Assembly: GCA_964602845.1 (NCBI GenBank)
Contig: CAZRSW010000001.1
Location: 124,001-188,000, forward strand
From: CAZRSW01 sp964602845
GTDB taxonomy: Bacteria > Chloroflexota > Dehalococcoidia > Lucifugimonadales > UBA826
Length of the DNA stretch: 64,000 bases
Reading direction: 5' to 3'
The notes below the pieces were generated by a model that was given only the letters and a program-made list of their open reading frames with translations, was not told the origin of the DNA and did no database searches. Made by a program: the position numbers and the translations under genes. Positions 8,292 through 17,230 of the stretch are shown here, one piece after another (the first letter of the stretch is position 1; every line of letters starts with the position of its first letter).

Positions 8292-10583
8292 TTATTCGAG
8301 CCTGTAAATGACCACATTTCCTTCTGGACCAAACACAACTTTGGCCAGGGAATCGAATTTTTTTAGACCAGAGGACCCATATTGTTTGATTTCTCGGTTG
8401 CTTACGTAAATGTATTCAACTTCATATTTATTAAGTAATTTCAATGCCACTGCGGGATCCTGTGTAGTATATATAGTTTTTACGTCTGATTCTCGTTGAC
8501 TAATCTCTGATATGTCTCCACGCCATTGTTTTTGGTGTGAAGGCCAATTTATGATATTAGATCTGCCGGTACTCCTTGATATGAGTCCGGCATCAGCCCA
8601 TTCTCCAACCGCTTCCAGAATTCCGTCTGTGATGTGCAGATTTTTTCGGACGAATTCTATAGCATTACGTTCGGATGGACTATGCTTTGATAGATAGTTG
8701 AGCCCATCAAGTGAGGACGAGTCTGTGACTTCAGATGTTTTTGTAGCAACTGCTGCTGGTGCATAATAGAGTCCAGATAGAAAAAGCATGATAGTAAAGA
8801 TACCCCATAGCCTGGAGGATGCTTTTATCCATGATTTTGAAGTGTTAGATTTCATTTGCCAGTAGTAAAGGGAGTAGCAAGCAACGACTGATAGAAGAAT
8901 CCATGCTTGATAATGAAGCTTGAAGACCGTATTCATACGGCTATTAAAGACATCTCCAATATAGAGAAGTTCTGGTCCCAATATCAGCGATATTGCTAAC
9001 GTAAATAGGAGTAAAATGAATGTCTTGTCAAGGTCTTGAGCTTGGAAATTGAGGTTAATAGTAGAGAAAATTAGAATTGCAAATAGTAATGTTAAGGGCA
9101 GAACAAAATATATCGTACCGGGTCCCTCTAGTAAGGTTGGACCCGGTAGTAAGGCATGTATAACCCAAGGTAGTAGAGTTGCGATCATTGCTGTGCCTAT
9201 AGATAATCTCCAGCGTCGTGATATGGGGGTCTCCCAGAAAACTATTATTGCAAATGGCGCCGTTATAGATAGCAGGGGAGCCCATATTATAAAACCGTGG
9301 ATAGAGCTTGTTGCGATTTGGGTTGCCCGTAGCCCAGTTACTGAGGATTTGAAGTCAAGTAAATACGGGCTAAATAACATGAGGATTAGAGTGGTGGAAA
9401 ATAACAGCATAATAATGTTTCGGATCTTGTAAGCGTCTGCCCCACGCAATTTTCTCAGGACATATATCGACACTAAAAGTGACGTGAACACGGGTAAGCT
9501 CCACATGTTTGTGAAGCCAATTGCACCCAGAGTGACACCACTGAATAGAATCGATGGCAATTCTGTTGGAGCGTTAGCCTTACTCTTCCATGTCGAGATG
9601 CAAATACCGATGAATAAAATAATCAACGGAATGACCATCACATGGGGGTGTAAATCACCGAGGAGGAAACTGAAGAACGGGAATTCGTTTATTGTATAGT
9701 CGATACCTGGCAAATCGCATCTTTCGCCAAAATAATTTATTATTCTGGTGCTACGGAACCACCACCAAAATTCTGTAGGATGCCATTGATCGGTTACCAT
9801 GGTTACTGGTGTCGTCATACCGTCAATGCATATGGTTTTCCAGAACCAATTTGAGCCCATCGAGTTTTCTCTCATAAATGAAAGAAGACCATGTAAGTTG
9901 GCAAGGATCACCATAGATGCCACAGAAATTCCCGCCCAGGCGATCTTGGCACGTGAAACCATTCGGTGTCCACCCAATATGGTAAAGGCGACACATAATG
10001 TTCCCGCAGAAGTGAGGGCTGGGATAACAGCTAGAGCTAGGTTGTAAGAGTATTCGGGAGCTATGCCGGATAATTTGGCCAATGAACCAAACATCCAGTA
10101 CCCGAAGTAATAATAACTGATCGTTTCACCCCTCATCCAGGGATCTTGCGCCCCACCTGTTTCAGACTGGATTGATGCGGTTAAGAATGCATGATCCATA
10201 GGTTGTTCGGTGTGATTTATTGATGGATCGGAGAATTTTAGAGCGATGAAACCAAAATAGGTTGCGATGAATACGACTTCTGTTAGAGTTATTAGCTTCC
10301 ATCGTGCCACTATAAATATTCTTAATTCATTGAAATTAAGCCTTAACAAGTATGCTGATGACAGGCAGTAAATTATTAAGATTGCAAAGAGCAATTCTTG
10401 TGTGTTCGGTATCAAAGAGGTGACACTTAATGCCCAGGTGCTTATGCTGAGAATTAGTAAGCCTGTTATCTTGCTAAATGCGAAGCCACGGTCCCAAAGA
10501 TTTGGTAGTAAGCTATAGACAACCGGAAGTCCAATTAGACCAATTAATTCAAGTATTAACAGCCATAGGATTATATCTGACAT
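8292..10583 (-). CDS. YYY-domain (DUF2298, TIGR03662) membrane protein
   Basis: A 763-residue protein with around 18 to 20 hydrophobic helices and a short soluble C-terminal part. It shows the family hallmarks: an early acidic/His segment (HTEQPMDHAF, 124-133), DPWMRGE (147-153), the name-giving YYYFGYW (157-163) and GDLHPH in the middle. These proteins occur mainly in Chloroflexi and archaea, often beside TIGR03663 proteins, and are thought to be GT-C-type glycosyltransferases acting on lipid-linked sugars. The two families are adjacent here (the Agl23-like gene follows in the same direction), which supports both calls and the Chloroflexota placement. Substrate unknown. Confidence 0.85.
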   Translation of the reverse strand: MSDIILWLLILELIGLIGLPVVYSLLPNLWDRGFAFSKITGLLILSISTWALSVTSLIPNTQELLFAILIIYCLSSAYLLRLNFNELRIFIVARWKLITLTEVVFIATYFGFIALKFSDPSINHTEQPMDHAFLTASIQSETGGAQDPWMRGETISYYYFGYWMFGSLAKLSGIAPEYSYNLALAVIPALTSAGTLCVAFTILGGHRMVSRAKIAWAGISVASMVILANLHGLLSFMRENSMGSNWFWKTICIDGMTTPVTMVTDQWHPTEFWWWFRSTRIINYFGERCDLPGIDYTINEFPFFSFLLGDLHPHVMVIPLIILFIGICISTWKSKANAPTELPSILFSGVTLGAIGFTNMWSLPVFTSLLVSIYVLRKLRGADAYKIRNIIMLLFSTTLILMLFSPYLLDFKSSVTGLRATQIATSSIHGFIIWAPLLSITAPFAIIVFWETPISRRWRLSIGTAMIATLLPWVIHALLPGPTLLEGPGTIYFVLPLTLLFAILIFSTINLNFQAQDLDKTFILLLFTLAISLILGPELLYIGDVFNSRMNTVFKLHYQAWILLSVVACYSLYYWQMKSNTSKSWIKASSRLWGIFTIMLFLSGLYYAPAAVATKTSEVTDSSSLDGLNYLSKHSPSERNAIEFVRKNLHITDGILEAVGEWADAGLISRSTGRSNIINWPSHQKQWRGDISEISQRESDVKTIYTTQDPAVALKLLNKYEVEYIYVSNREIKQYGSSGLKKFDSLAKVVFGPEGNVVIYRLE

Positions 10584-10614
10584 ACTACATGCGTTGTTCT
10601 AAACTGCTGATTTT

Positions 10615-11550
10615 TTATAAACTCGTATTTTCAAACAGCCCCTCTACAAACTTATGTGGGTCAAAGGGTGCTATATCGGTATGATGCTCGCCTGTACCGA
10701 CGAAGGATATTGGTAAAGATAACTCTCGAACTATCGGGAAAACTATCCCTCCTTTTGATGTACCATCAAGTTTTGATAAAAAAATGGAGTCACAATGCAC
10801 TTGATTTTGAAAATGGCTTGCTTGAGCTAGCCCATTTTGGCCCGTCGATGCGTCCACAGTGAGCATAACCGACAAAGACCCTCCATGCATTGCCTTTTTC
10901 GATGTCCGGTATATCTTTTTTAGCTCTTCGATGAGATTAGCTTTCCCGTGAAGCCTTCCGGCAGTATCTATGATTGCGACATCCATATGCCTAGATCTGG
11001 TTGCTCGGATAGTATCAAATGCGACAGCGCTTGGATCTGAACCGATTTGGTGTGAGACCATATCTACGTTAAGTGCCGTTGCCCAAGATTGAAGTTGAGA
11101 TATGGCTGCAGCCCTGTAGGTATCGCCTGCTCCGATCAAAACGGTTTTATTTCTTTGTAGCAGTAAGCTGGTTAGTTTGGCAATCGATGTTGTTTTACCG
11201 ACGCCGTTTACACCTACCATTAATATTATTGAAGGGCCAACTCTATCAAGTGTGAGCTGCGTGGGTGCTATATTGACCATTTCTGTGAGTATGGTTCTTA
11301 GTTCGTCAAATCTGAAGGAGTGATCTCGATGTATTGACATGGGGCTCTTATTTTTCAACTGTTGGATGATATAGTTTGTCGTATCAAAGCCAATATCAGA
11401 AGCCAACAAGATATCTTCCACATCGTCCCACAGAGTTTCTAAAGTATCTGAACTTTTGAAAGCTTCGGAAATATGTCCTATTAACGATCCACGAGTTTTT
11501 TGCAGGGCGCTCCAAATGCTGCTGTTATTGGAACGCTTAAGGTAGTTCAT
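10615..11550 (-). CDS. ftsY: Signal recognition particle receptor FtsY
   Basis: The 311-residue SRP GTPase docks the SRP-ribosome complex at the membrane for co-translational insertion, probably important given the large membrane proteins encoded next door. The visible motifs are G1 GVNGVGKTTS (about 114-123), DTYRAAA (G2), DTAGRLH (G3), SKLDGTSKGG (G4) and FVGTGE with a closing DIAPFDPHKFVEGLF (G5 and C-terminal). An N-domain precedes G1. It lacks the long acidic A-domain of E. coli FtsY, as in many Gram-positive and Chloroflexi forms. The G4 motif has Ser where Thr is usual. It is divergent from the LysR gene and 31 bases upstream of the YYY-domain gene. Confidence 0.95.
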   Translation of the reverse strand: MNYLKRSNNSSIWSALQKTRGSLIGHISEAFKSSDTLETLWDDVEDILLASDIGFDTTNYIIQQLKNKSPMSIHRDHSFRFDELRTILTEMVNIAPTQLTLDRVGPSIILMVGVNGVGKTTSIAKLTSLLLQRNKTVLIGAGDTYRAAAISQLQSWATALNVDMVSHQIGSDPSAVAFDTIRATRSRHMDVAIIDTAGRLHGKANLIEELKKIYRTSKKAMHGGSLSVMLTVDASTGQNGLAQASHFQNQVHCDSIFLSKLDGTSKGGIVFPIVRELSLPISFVGTGEHHTDIAPFDPHKFVEGLFENTSL

Positions 11551-11752
11551 CGTTCTAGCCGTGATTTCCTTGGTTTTGCGAAAAATGATGTAGGTTCTGA
11601 GGGCTAAACTATAAATTTATCGTCTATCGAGCCTTAGTTCTCTGTTGGTGAACCATAAGAGTATCATAATTAAGCTGTTCTACTGATATGCAAATATCCA
11701 ATATATATGGCACAATTATATGCGTAAGGTGAATAATAGGAGTGCTGCAGAT

Positions 11753-12786
11753 ATGGAAATTAGGGAGTTGAAGAGTTTCGCTGCCGCTGCTAGGGCCAGT
11801 AGTATTTCAAAGGCGGCAGAAGAGCTGAATATTGGGCAACCTACCGTAACGACTCATATTAAGAAGCTTGAGTTAGAGTTATCAATGCAATTATTTGATC
11901 GTGTTACTCGCCCGATCAAGCTGACTCTATCAGGGCAGAAAGTTTTCGAGCTAGTGGAACCGCTTTTGCAGGGACTAGAGACTTTGTCTATCCAATCGAT
12001 GGAGGAAGAAGAAAAGGGTCCAGTTGTTGTGGCATCTACTCCAGACATGATTCAACACACGTTGTTCCCGGTGGTGGAAAGATTTAGGCGAGATTATCCT
12101 AATGTGCATCTGAAAATGCTGTCGACTCGAAGAAAAGAAGTTATAGATTTGGTGAGATCCGCAGAAGTCGACATAGGAGTGATTNNNNNNNNNNNNNNNN
12201 NNNNNNNNNNNNNNNNNNNNNNNNNNNNNNNNNNNNNNNNNNNNNNNNNNNNNNNNNNNNNNNNNNNNNNNNNNNNNNNNNNNNAAGAAAAGAAGTTATA
12301 GATTTGGTGAGATCCGCAGAAGTCGACATAGGAGTGATTCAAAGAGTGGAGGTTGACGAAAATCTGCATTTTGAGGCGTTGTTTCCTTATGAGCGAGTAC
12401 TTATTACTCCTAAGTCTCATCCACTCTTGAACGTTCCGTTGACAAGTCTTGCTCAGATTGCCGCATATCCCTTAATACTTATGAGAAAAGGTACTCACAC
12501 TAGGGGCATTCTTGAAGAACAAATAAAAAGAAAAGGATTGCGTACAGAAGTTGTGATGGAATTAGACAGTATGGATATGATAAAGAAGTACGTGAAACTT
12601 GGATTAGGTATATCTGTAGGGCCTAGGCTCGCATTGGAAGAATCAGATTTCGATCAAATGAATGTTGTTTCATTGTCAAATTTATTGCCCACTGATCAGG
12701 CTGGTATTGTTTCGCTACCAAGGAAGTCCGCATCAAATCCTTCGAAATGGTTTGTTTCAATCATGCGTGATATGTTTAGAACCTAG
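11753..12786 (+). CDS. LysR-family transcriptional regulator, interrupted by a spurious N gap
   Basis: Removing the 100 N and one copy of the 55-bp duplicate restores a single open frame of about 292 residues. It has an N-terminal winged helix-turn-helix (SFAAAARASSISKAAEELN) and a periplasmic-binding-like effector domain. The effector part (ASTPDMIQHTLFPVVERF, then a GVI stretch) resembles CysB-like members. The start is set at ATG 11753, ten bases after AGGAG; an upstream ATG at 11720 would add 11 residues without a ribosome-binding site. The gene diverges from ftsY and converges on the sortase gene, so its target is not obvious. As written, the sequence appears as two broken frames because of the assembly artefact. 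Confidence 0.85.
12130..12339. other. 100-N scaffold gap flanked by an identical 55-bp duplicate (assembly artefact)
   Basis: Bases 12130-12184 and 12285-12339 are identical over 55 bp and flank exactly 100 N. A de Bruijn assembler with k=55 leaves contigs overlapping by 55 bp, and a scaffolder then inserts a fixed 100-N spacer. The real genome almost certainly has one copy and no gap, since joining keeps the LysR frame intact. Confidence 0.9.
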
Positions 12787-12798
12787 TAACACCACGGA

Positions 12799-13926
12799 TT
12801 ATTTTATTCCGACCAATCTTGCAGTCACAAGCTGTCGGAAATCATAATGTGGCCTATTGGCGCATGTCACCAATACTATGTTCTCGATGCCGGCGTCGTA
12901 TAATTTTAGTTTTGACTCGTGAACTATTTTTGATTCGGTAGCCTGATATATATATTCTCGATATTCATTTGTAACGTGTATATAGACCGGATCTCCGTCT
13001 CTCAAAAACTCTGCTATCCTGGGTAAATCTCGGAATACATTTCCCTCGCCCTTTATTGGGCTTTCCAAATGACCAAAGTACCAACCGGATACCGTATCTG
13101 CCGATTTTAGATTTGTAGGAATGCGTCCAACTATTTGCTTTGGTGTCTCATATCGCTTGGTTCCACCATCATCAATGATCTTTAAGTCTTGCACCCTAGA
13201 TATAATTTTGAGTGCGGGGATATGGATTTGGTGAGGCTTTCCCAATAAGTCTGAAATTTTCAGAGAGGCAGTGTCTACTATCTGGGATTGCTCCAGTGAG
13301 ATTTGCTCTGCATAGTTATGCTTATGGGAAGACGACCAACTTGCGGTGCCCCAATATTTGGGAGAGGCGCTCACGCTAATGTCAACAGCGGAATAACCAT
13401 CGATAAGTGGTGAGATGTTTGATGGGTCGCTACTTTGGGTATCAACAATCAAAAAACTCAAAAGGTCACTTGTGGAAGGTATATCAGAAACCCATATGTC
13501 GTTCTCGGAAGTTACCAGGATATCTTTGGCTGTTTTCTTTTCTGTGGTATCTGTTCGAGCCCGTTGGGTAATCTGATCGGAATCGCCTGAGACAGGATCG
13601 CTCTGGTTGTTTGGGGCCGAGGATTTGTATATTTCAGTCCCATGCGCTTCCACATCCAGTGGGGGGCGTATCTCCCCCTTGTGGGTTGCTTCTATAGTGT
13701 GGAGCCTGCTAGTTGAATATAGGCCGATCAGGATGAAAACAACAGCCGCAGACAATAACCCCAAACCTATGACAGTTGTGGCGATACCAACCAACCTCAT
13801 GTTCCTAGGTATGTTCAGACCTTGATCCTTAGTTAATGAACTATCGGCAGGGGTGAATCCATTACGACGAACCTGAACCATCTCCTCATCACTGGTGTTC
13901 GCTAATGCCCGATCACCCCATCTCAC
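12799..13926 (-). CDS. Membrane-anchored sortase-family transpeptidase
   Basis: A 375-residue protein with an N-terminal cytoplasmic tail, one membrane helix (about 45-72), a long low-complexity polar linker rich in Ser, Thr and Asp, and a C-terminal sortase domain (about 240-375). The catalytic set is visible: His286 (YFGHLES), Cys355 in the LVTC motif and Arg364 (DFRQLV). Sortases cut cell-wall sorting signals and attach surface proteins. No LPxTG-type substrate was recognised nearby, so its partner is unknown. The written start is GTG at 13924-13926; the Met of MVQVRRNG, 15 residues in, is an alternative. The gene converges on the LysR gene with a 12-base gap. Confidence 0.8.
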   Translation of the reverse strand: MRWGDRALANTSDEEMVQVRRNGFTPADSSLTKDQGLNIPRNMRLVGIATTVIGLGLLSAAVVFILIGLYSTSRLHTIEATHKGEIRPPLDVEAHGTEIYKSSAPNNQSDPVSGDSDQITQRARTDTTEKKTAKDILVTSENDIWVSDIPSTSDLLSFLIVDTQSSDPSNISPLIDGYSAVDISVSASPKYWGTASWSSSHKHNYAEQISLEQSQIVDTASLKISDLLGKPHQIHIPALKIISRVQDLKIIDDGGTKRYETPKQIVGRIPTNLKSADTVSGWYFGHLESPIKGEGNVFRDLPRIAEFLRDGDPVYIHVTNEYREYIYQATESKIVHESKLKLYDAGIENIVLVTCANRPHYDFRQLVTARLVGIK

Positions 13927-13951
13927 CCAGCCGCGTTTTTGTTACGGCTGG
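13927..13951 (-). repeat. 7-bp inverted repeat abutting the sortase start codon
   Basis: CCAGCCG and CGGCTGG pair around an 11-base loop. On the minus strand the 3' arm ends directly at the GTG proposed as the sortase start. It could mask the start region in the mRNA, or the true start may lie further in. Seen in sequence; function is a guess. Confidence 0.35.
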
Positions 13952-13966
13952 TCCATTATCGACTTT

Positions 13967-14179
13967 CTACCGTACCCTTGGAGAATGTGACGCCCCACTG
14001 GCGATAGGTTCATTTAAGTAGACGTCCCCGTTTCGTATTTTTATATTAAATCCGCATGTTGGATTACTGCAAACCCATGCTTTGTAATGTATGGGCGCTC
14101 CTTGGCTTCCAAAGTCCGACAGGGGCAATAATTTGCCCTTACCGCATCCTTGGCATTCTGGCCATGACTCTTCTGCCAT
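13967..14179 (-). CDS. Small four-cysteine zinc-ribbon-like protein
   Basis: A 70-residue protein with two knuckle-type cysteine pairs (CQGCG near residue 9 and CSNPTCG near residue 36) spaced as in a small zinc ribbon. No known enzyme domain is recognised. A strong GAGGAGG ribosome-binding site precedes the ATG at 14177-14179, which supports expression. It lies just downstream of an amidohydrolase gene in the same direction, separated only by the gap at 14200-14299, so the two may be one operon. It could act as a metal-binding accessory or a rubredoxin-like protein. Confidence 0.65.
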   Translation of the reverse strand: MAEESWPECQGCGKGKLLPLSDFGSQGAPIHYKAWVCSNPTCGFNIKIRNGDVYLNEPIASGASHSPRVR

Positions 14180-14199
14180 TTTTCCTCCTCAAATACCAC

Positions 14200-14299
14200 N
14201 NNNNNNNNNNNNNNNNNNNNNNNNNNNNNNNNNNNNNNNNNNNNNNNNNNNNNNNNNNNNNNNNNNNNNNNNNNNNNNNNNNNNNNNNNNNNNNNNNNN
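14200..14299. other. 100-N scaffold gap of unknown true length
   Basis: Exactly 100 N, with no shared sequence on its two sides, unlike the gap at 12185. It removes the 3' end of the amidohydrolase gene. That gene probably needs only some tens of residues more, but the true gap size cannot be read from the sequence. Confidence 0.9.
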
Positions 14300-15060
14300 T
14301 GCTCAAGTATCCGCTTGGGATTTATTAAAGGAGAGTCGCTACCGAAAAGAATCTTGTTCCTTCCAACCAAGGAGATGGATGCCTCAAATATGGCTGACTT
14401 GTAAAGAAAAGGGGATGCAGCCGTGTCGTAGTAGACTTGATTAAAGGAATCAGATATTTCCGGCATGAGTTCATAAAATGGAAGCCCTCCACCCCAGTGG
14501 GCTAAGACTATTTTAGAGTCTGGAAAGTTTGTTACAAATCCTACTAGTTTTTCGGGAGTTGCGTTACCCTTCCCAGGGTAGAGATGCCCGACGGGTTCTG
14601 ATGCATGTACCACTACAGGCTTGTTTTCTTTATACAGCAGTTTCATGAAAGGAGATATTGCCTTTTTGTCCGATATGTTGAAACTTTGGTGAGAAGAATG
14701 AACTTCCCCAAATCCGGCGGCACCGGATGCGATACATCTCTCAGCTTCTTTGTAGCCGATTCTACCGGCAGCGGGGTTGATTCCAGTGAAAGGAATGATT
14801 CGGCTGGGGTAATTTTTGCCAGCATTTAGTATGTAATCATTGACATGTCGGTTAACATCCGGATCTGTCCACCCCATGCCTAATACGACAGATTTAGATA
14901 TGCCATTCTTGTTCATACTTATTAGGAGCTGCTCAACTGTTTGGATATGAATATTAGGGCACTTAAAGAGTTCCGCAACGATCCTATCCTTTTTCATTAA
15001 AGGCTTTATTGTTTCGATTAGATCAGGAGGGAAAATATGGGTGTGAAAGTCAATTATCAT
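14300..15060 (-). CDS. Amidohydrolase-family (Amidohydro_2) metal-dependent hydrolase, C-terminus lost in gap
   Basis: The 253 visible residues form a TIM-barrel hydrolase of the ACMSD-like type. The motifs are the metal-binding FHTH at residues 5-8, PVVVHASEP mid-chain, VLAHWGGG, and FGSDSPLINP near the visible end, where the Asp is the usual catalytic or metal residue. Family members decarboxylate or hydrolyse small carboxylated aromatic or ring compounds. The final helix, normally ending in an N-A-x-x-L-L type motif, would lie in the gap. The gene diverges from the LLM oxidoreductase and MDR dehydrogenase genes, which hints at a catabolic set, but the substrate is unknown. Confidence 0.8.
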
Positions 15061-15121
15061 CTGAGAGGAAAATTATTGATTAAGCTGTTGTTTCAATTAG
15101 GATTTTTTAAATTCGATATGT

Positions 15122-15149
15122 TTGACAGTACTTCAGATTGGAATACAAC
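15122..15149 (+). promoter_or_regulatory. Putative sigma-70 promoter of the LLM oxidoreductase operon
   Basis: TTGACA at 15122-15127 and TACAAC at 15144-15149, spaced by 16 bases, lie in the divergent region between the amidohydrolase and the LLM oxidoreductase gene. The leader would be about 55 bases. Matched by eye only. Confidence 0.4.
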
Positions 15150-15209
15150 TTGATTTATCCTACAATGATTCCTCTTATAACCCAAATTGTTTGACTGGGA
15201 GAGTTAGAT

Positions 15210-16184
15210 TTGGAGTATGGTTTTAGTGTCCCGACGCGTGGTCCATTGGCGACGATGGAGAATATATCATCAATTGTTCTCGCGGGGGAGGAACTGGGAT
15301 TCCATATTGCTAGTGTTAGCGATCATGTAGTCATACCAACGGATATCTCGTCTGTATACCCCTACAGTGAAGATGGGGTGTTTCTTACGGCGGATGGTTC
15401 TGGCGAGTGCTTAGAGCAGTTGACAACAATCGCGGCAGTCGCGGCTTCCACTTCTAGTATCAGGTTGTTGACTTCGGTTATGGTATTACCTTATCGGAAT
15501 CCCGTTTATACAGCTAAGGTATTGGCGTCCATAGATGTGTTGTCTGAAGGTAGACTCAATGTTGGGTGTGGTGTAGGGTGGATGAAGGAAGAATTCGTCG
15601 CTTTAAATGCACCTCCTTTTAATGAACGAGGTGCGGTTGCATCAGAACAAATTGAAGTATTCAAGGAACTGTGGACGAAAGATGAGCCAGCATATGAGGG
15701 GAAATACTTTAATTTTTCAGACATTACCTTTCTTCCCAAACCAATTCAAAAGCCACACCCTCCTATCTGGATTGGTGGAGAGAGTTTAGCTGCACTAAGA
15801 CGAGCGGCCTTACTAGGTGATTGTTGGTTTCCCATCGGTGCTAACCCGAGGCATCCATTGGGTTCTCTTAATAAACTTCGAGCTCGAATCAATAGACTCT
15901 ACTCATGTTGTGAATCAGTAAAGAGAGACCCCTCGTCTATCAAATTGGCCTATTCTGTACCTTGGTATCTTAATTCATCCGTTCAAGTGGCTAGAGATGA
16001 AAACCGATTACTGATGACCGGCACTGATGAGGAAATTGCCGAGGATATTGATTGTTTGGAAAATATCGGGGTTAGTTATCTTCAGTTAAATTTAACGGCC
16101 CACACGGTTAATAAAACAGTGGATAACATGTCTGGTTTTATGACAAATGTGGTACACAAGTTAAAGGGGGGTATAGACCATTGA
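15210..16184 (+). CDS. LLM-class F420-dependent oxidoreductase (TIGR03619-like)
   Basis: A 324-residue luciferase-like TIM-barrel protein. The N-terminal strand (GFSVPTRGP) with SVSDHVVIP, the VMVLPYRNPVYTAK stretch, the GRLNVGCGVGWMKEEF segment and HPPIWIGGES are family landmarks. The closest subfamily from memory is TIGR03619, which uses F420 rather than FMN. The start is TTG at 15210-15212 after a GGGAGAG ribosome-binding site. Its stop overlaps the start of the MDR dehydrogenase gene by four bases, so the two redox enzymes are co-translated. The natural substrate is not evident. Confidence 0.8.
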   Translation: MEYGFSVPTRGPLATMENISSIVLAGEELGFHIASVSDHVVIPTDISSVYPYSEDGVFLTADGSGECLEQLTTIAAVAASTSSIRLLTSVMVLPYRNPVYTAKVLASIDVLSEGRLNVGCGVGWMKEEFVALNAPPFNERGAVASEQIEVFKELWTKDEPAYEGKYFNFSDITFLPKPIQKPHPPIWIGGESLAALRRAALLGDCWFPIGANPRHPLGSLNKLRARINRLYSCCESVKRDPSSIKLAYSVPWYLNSSVQVARDENRLLMTGTDEEIAEDIDCLENIGVSYLQLNLTAHTVNKTVDNMSGFMTNVVHKLKGGIDH

Positions 16185-17230
16185 AAGCAGTTTTTTTGGA
16201 TCAACATGGGGGTCCTGATGTTCTTAAGTATGGTGACATTTCAGAGGCCAATGTTGGGTCACATGAGGTTAAGATCGAAGTTCGGGCATGTGCTCTAAAT
16301 CGACTTGATTTGTATTCACGGGCGGGTGCTCGGGGCATGAAAAGGGTATTCATTGGCCCCCACGTGTTAGGGAGCGATTTGGCTGGGGATGTTGTCGAGA
16401 TAGGCAGCGAAGTTGACAATGTGACAATCGGTATGAGGGTATTGGTCAATCCTCTTGTCACGTGTATGCAATGCAGTCATTGTATGGAAGGATCGGTCGA
16501 ATTATGTGCCACTTCTGGTATGGTTGGATCGACAATCAATGGAGGATATGCTGAGTATGCGGTGGTGCCAGCTGCCAACATTGTTCCGTTACCAGAGACA
16601 ATCTCTTATAGTGAAGGCGCATCGCTACCCACGGTATTTATGCCCTCTTGGAATATAATCATAAGGAGGTCGAATTTGCAGCCCTGGGAGACGATACTTG
16701 TTCCATCCGCTTCCAGTGGAGTAGGTTCGGCAGCTATCCAACTTGCGAAGAAAGTTGTGGGAGCTAAAGTAATTGCCACTACAAGTTCCTCATTAAAGGC
16801 AGATAAAGCGTCCGATTTAGGTGCTGATTTTGTGATTAACTACAAAGAAGAAGATATGGCAGTTAGGATAGATGAGATCACCAAGGGAACTGGTGTGGAT
16901 GTTGTCATAGATCACGTTGGAAGCGATATTTGGGATGTGACCAACAAAAGTTTATCCAAGGGATGTAGGTACGGTATATGTGGGGTTACTTCTGGGTATA
17001 GGGCGGAATTGCAAATGGGTTATTTGTTTACGAAGCAGGTGACCATATTCGGTGTATTTATGGGACGAAGAAGGGATCTTGAGCAAGTTCTGGAGCATGT
17101 GAAGAGAGGTACCATTAATGGGGTTATACATGCAGAGTATCCCATGTCGGAGGCAAGAAAAGCCCATGAGGACATGGAAAGGCTCAATTACTTCGGCAAG
17201 CTTATTTTAGTTCCTGATCGGTTCGTCTAA
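16181..17230 (+). CDS. Zinc-containing MDR alcohol dehydrogenase / quinone-oxidoreductase-like protein
   Basis: A 349-residue medium-chain dehydrogenase with a GroES-like N-domain and a Rossmann domain (VPSASSGVGSAAIQLAKKV, about 177-195). The structural-zinc lobe is present, with Cys ligands at VTCMQCSHC and LCATSG. The usual catalytic-zinc residues are absent: the first Cys is replaced by Asn (ALNRLD) and GHE by GSD. It therefore looks like a quinone-reductase type that kept the structural lobe. Start TTG at 16181 lies inside the stop of the LLM oxidoreductase gene. The pair probably acts on one pathway. Confidence 0.85.
   Translation: MKAVFLDQHGGPDVLKYGDISEANVGSHEVKIEVRACALNRLDLYSRAGARGMKRVFIGPHVLGSDLAGDVVEIGSEVDNVTIGMRVLVNPLVTCMQCSHCMEGSVELCATSGMVGSTINGGYAEYAVVPAANIVPLPETISYSEGASLPTVFMPSWNIIIRRSNLQPWETILVPSASSGVGSAAIQLAKKVVGAKVIATTSSSLKADKASDLGADFVINYKEEDMAVRIDEITKGTGVDVVIDHVGSDIWDVTNKSLSKGCRYGICGVTSGYRAELQMGYLFTKQVTIFGVFMGRRRDLEQVLEHVKRGTINGVIHAEYPMSEARKAHEDMERLNYFGKLILVPDRFV

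Noticed and set aside
12094..12420. Minus-strand frames crossing the N gap
   Set aside because: They depend on N bases and repeat the duplicated LysR segment; the LysR domains are on the plus strand.
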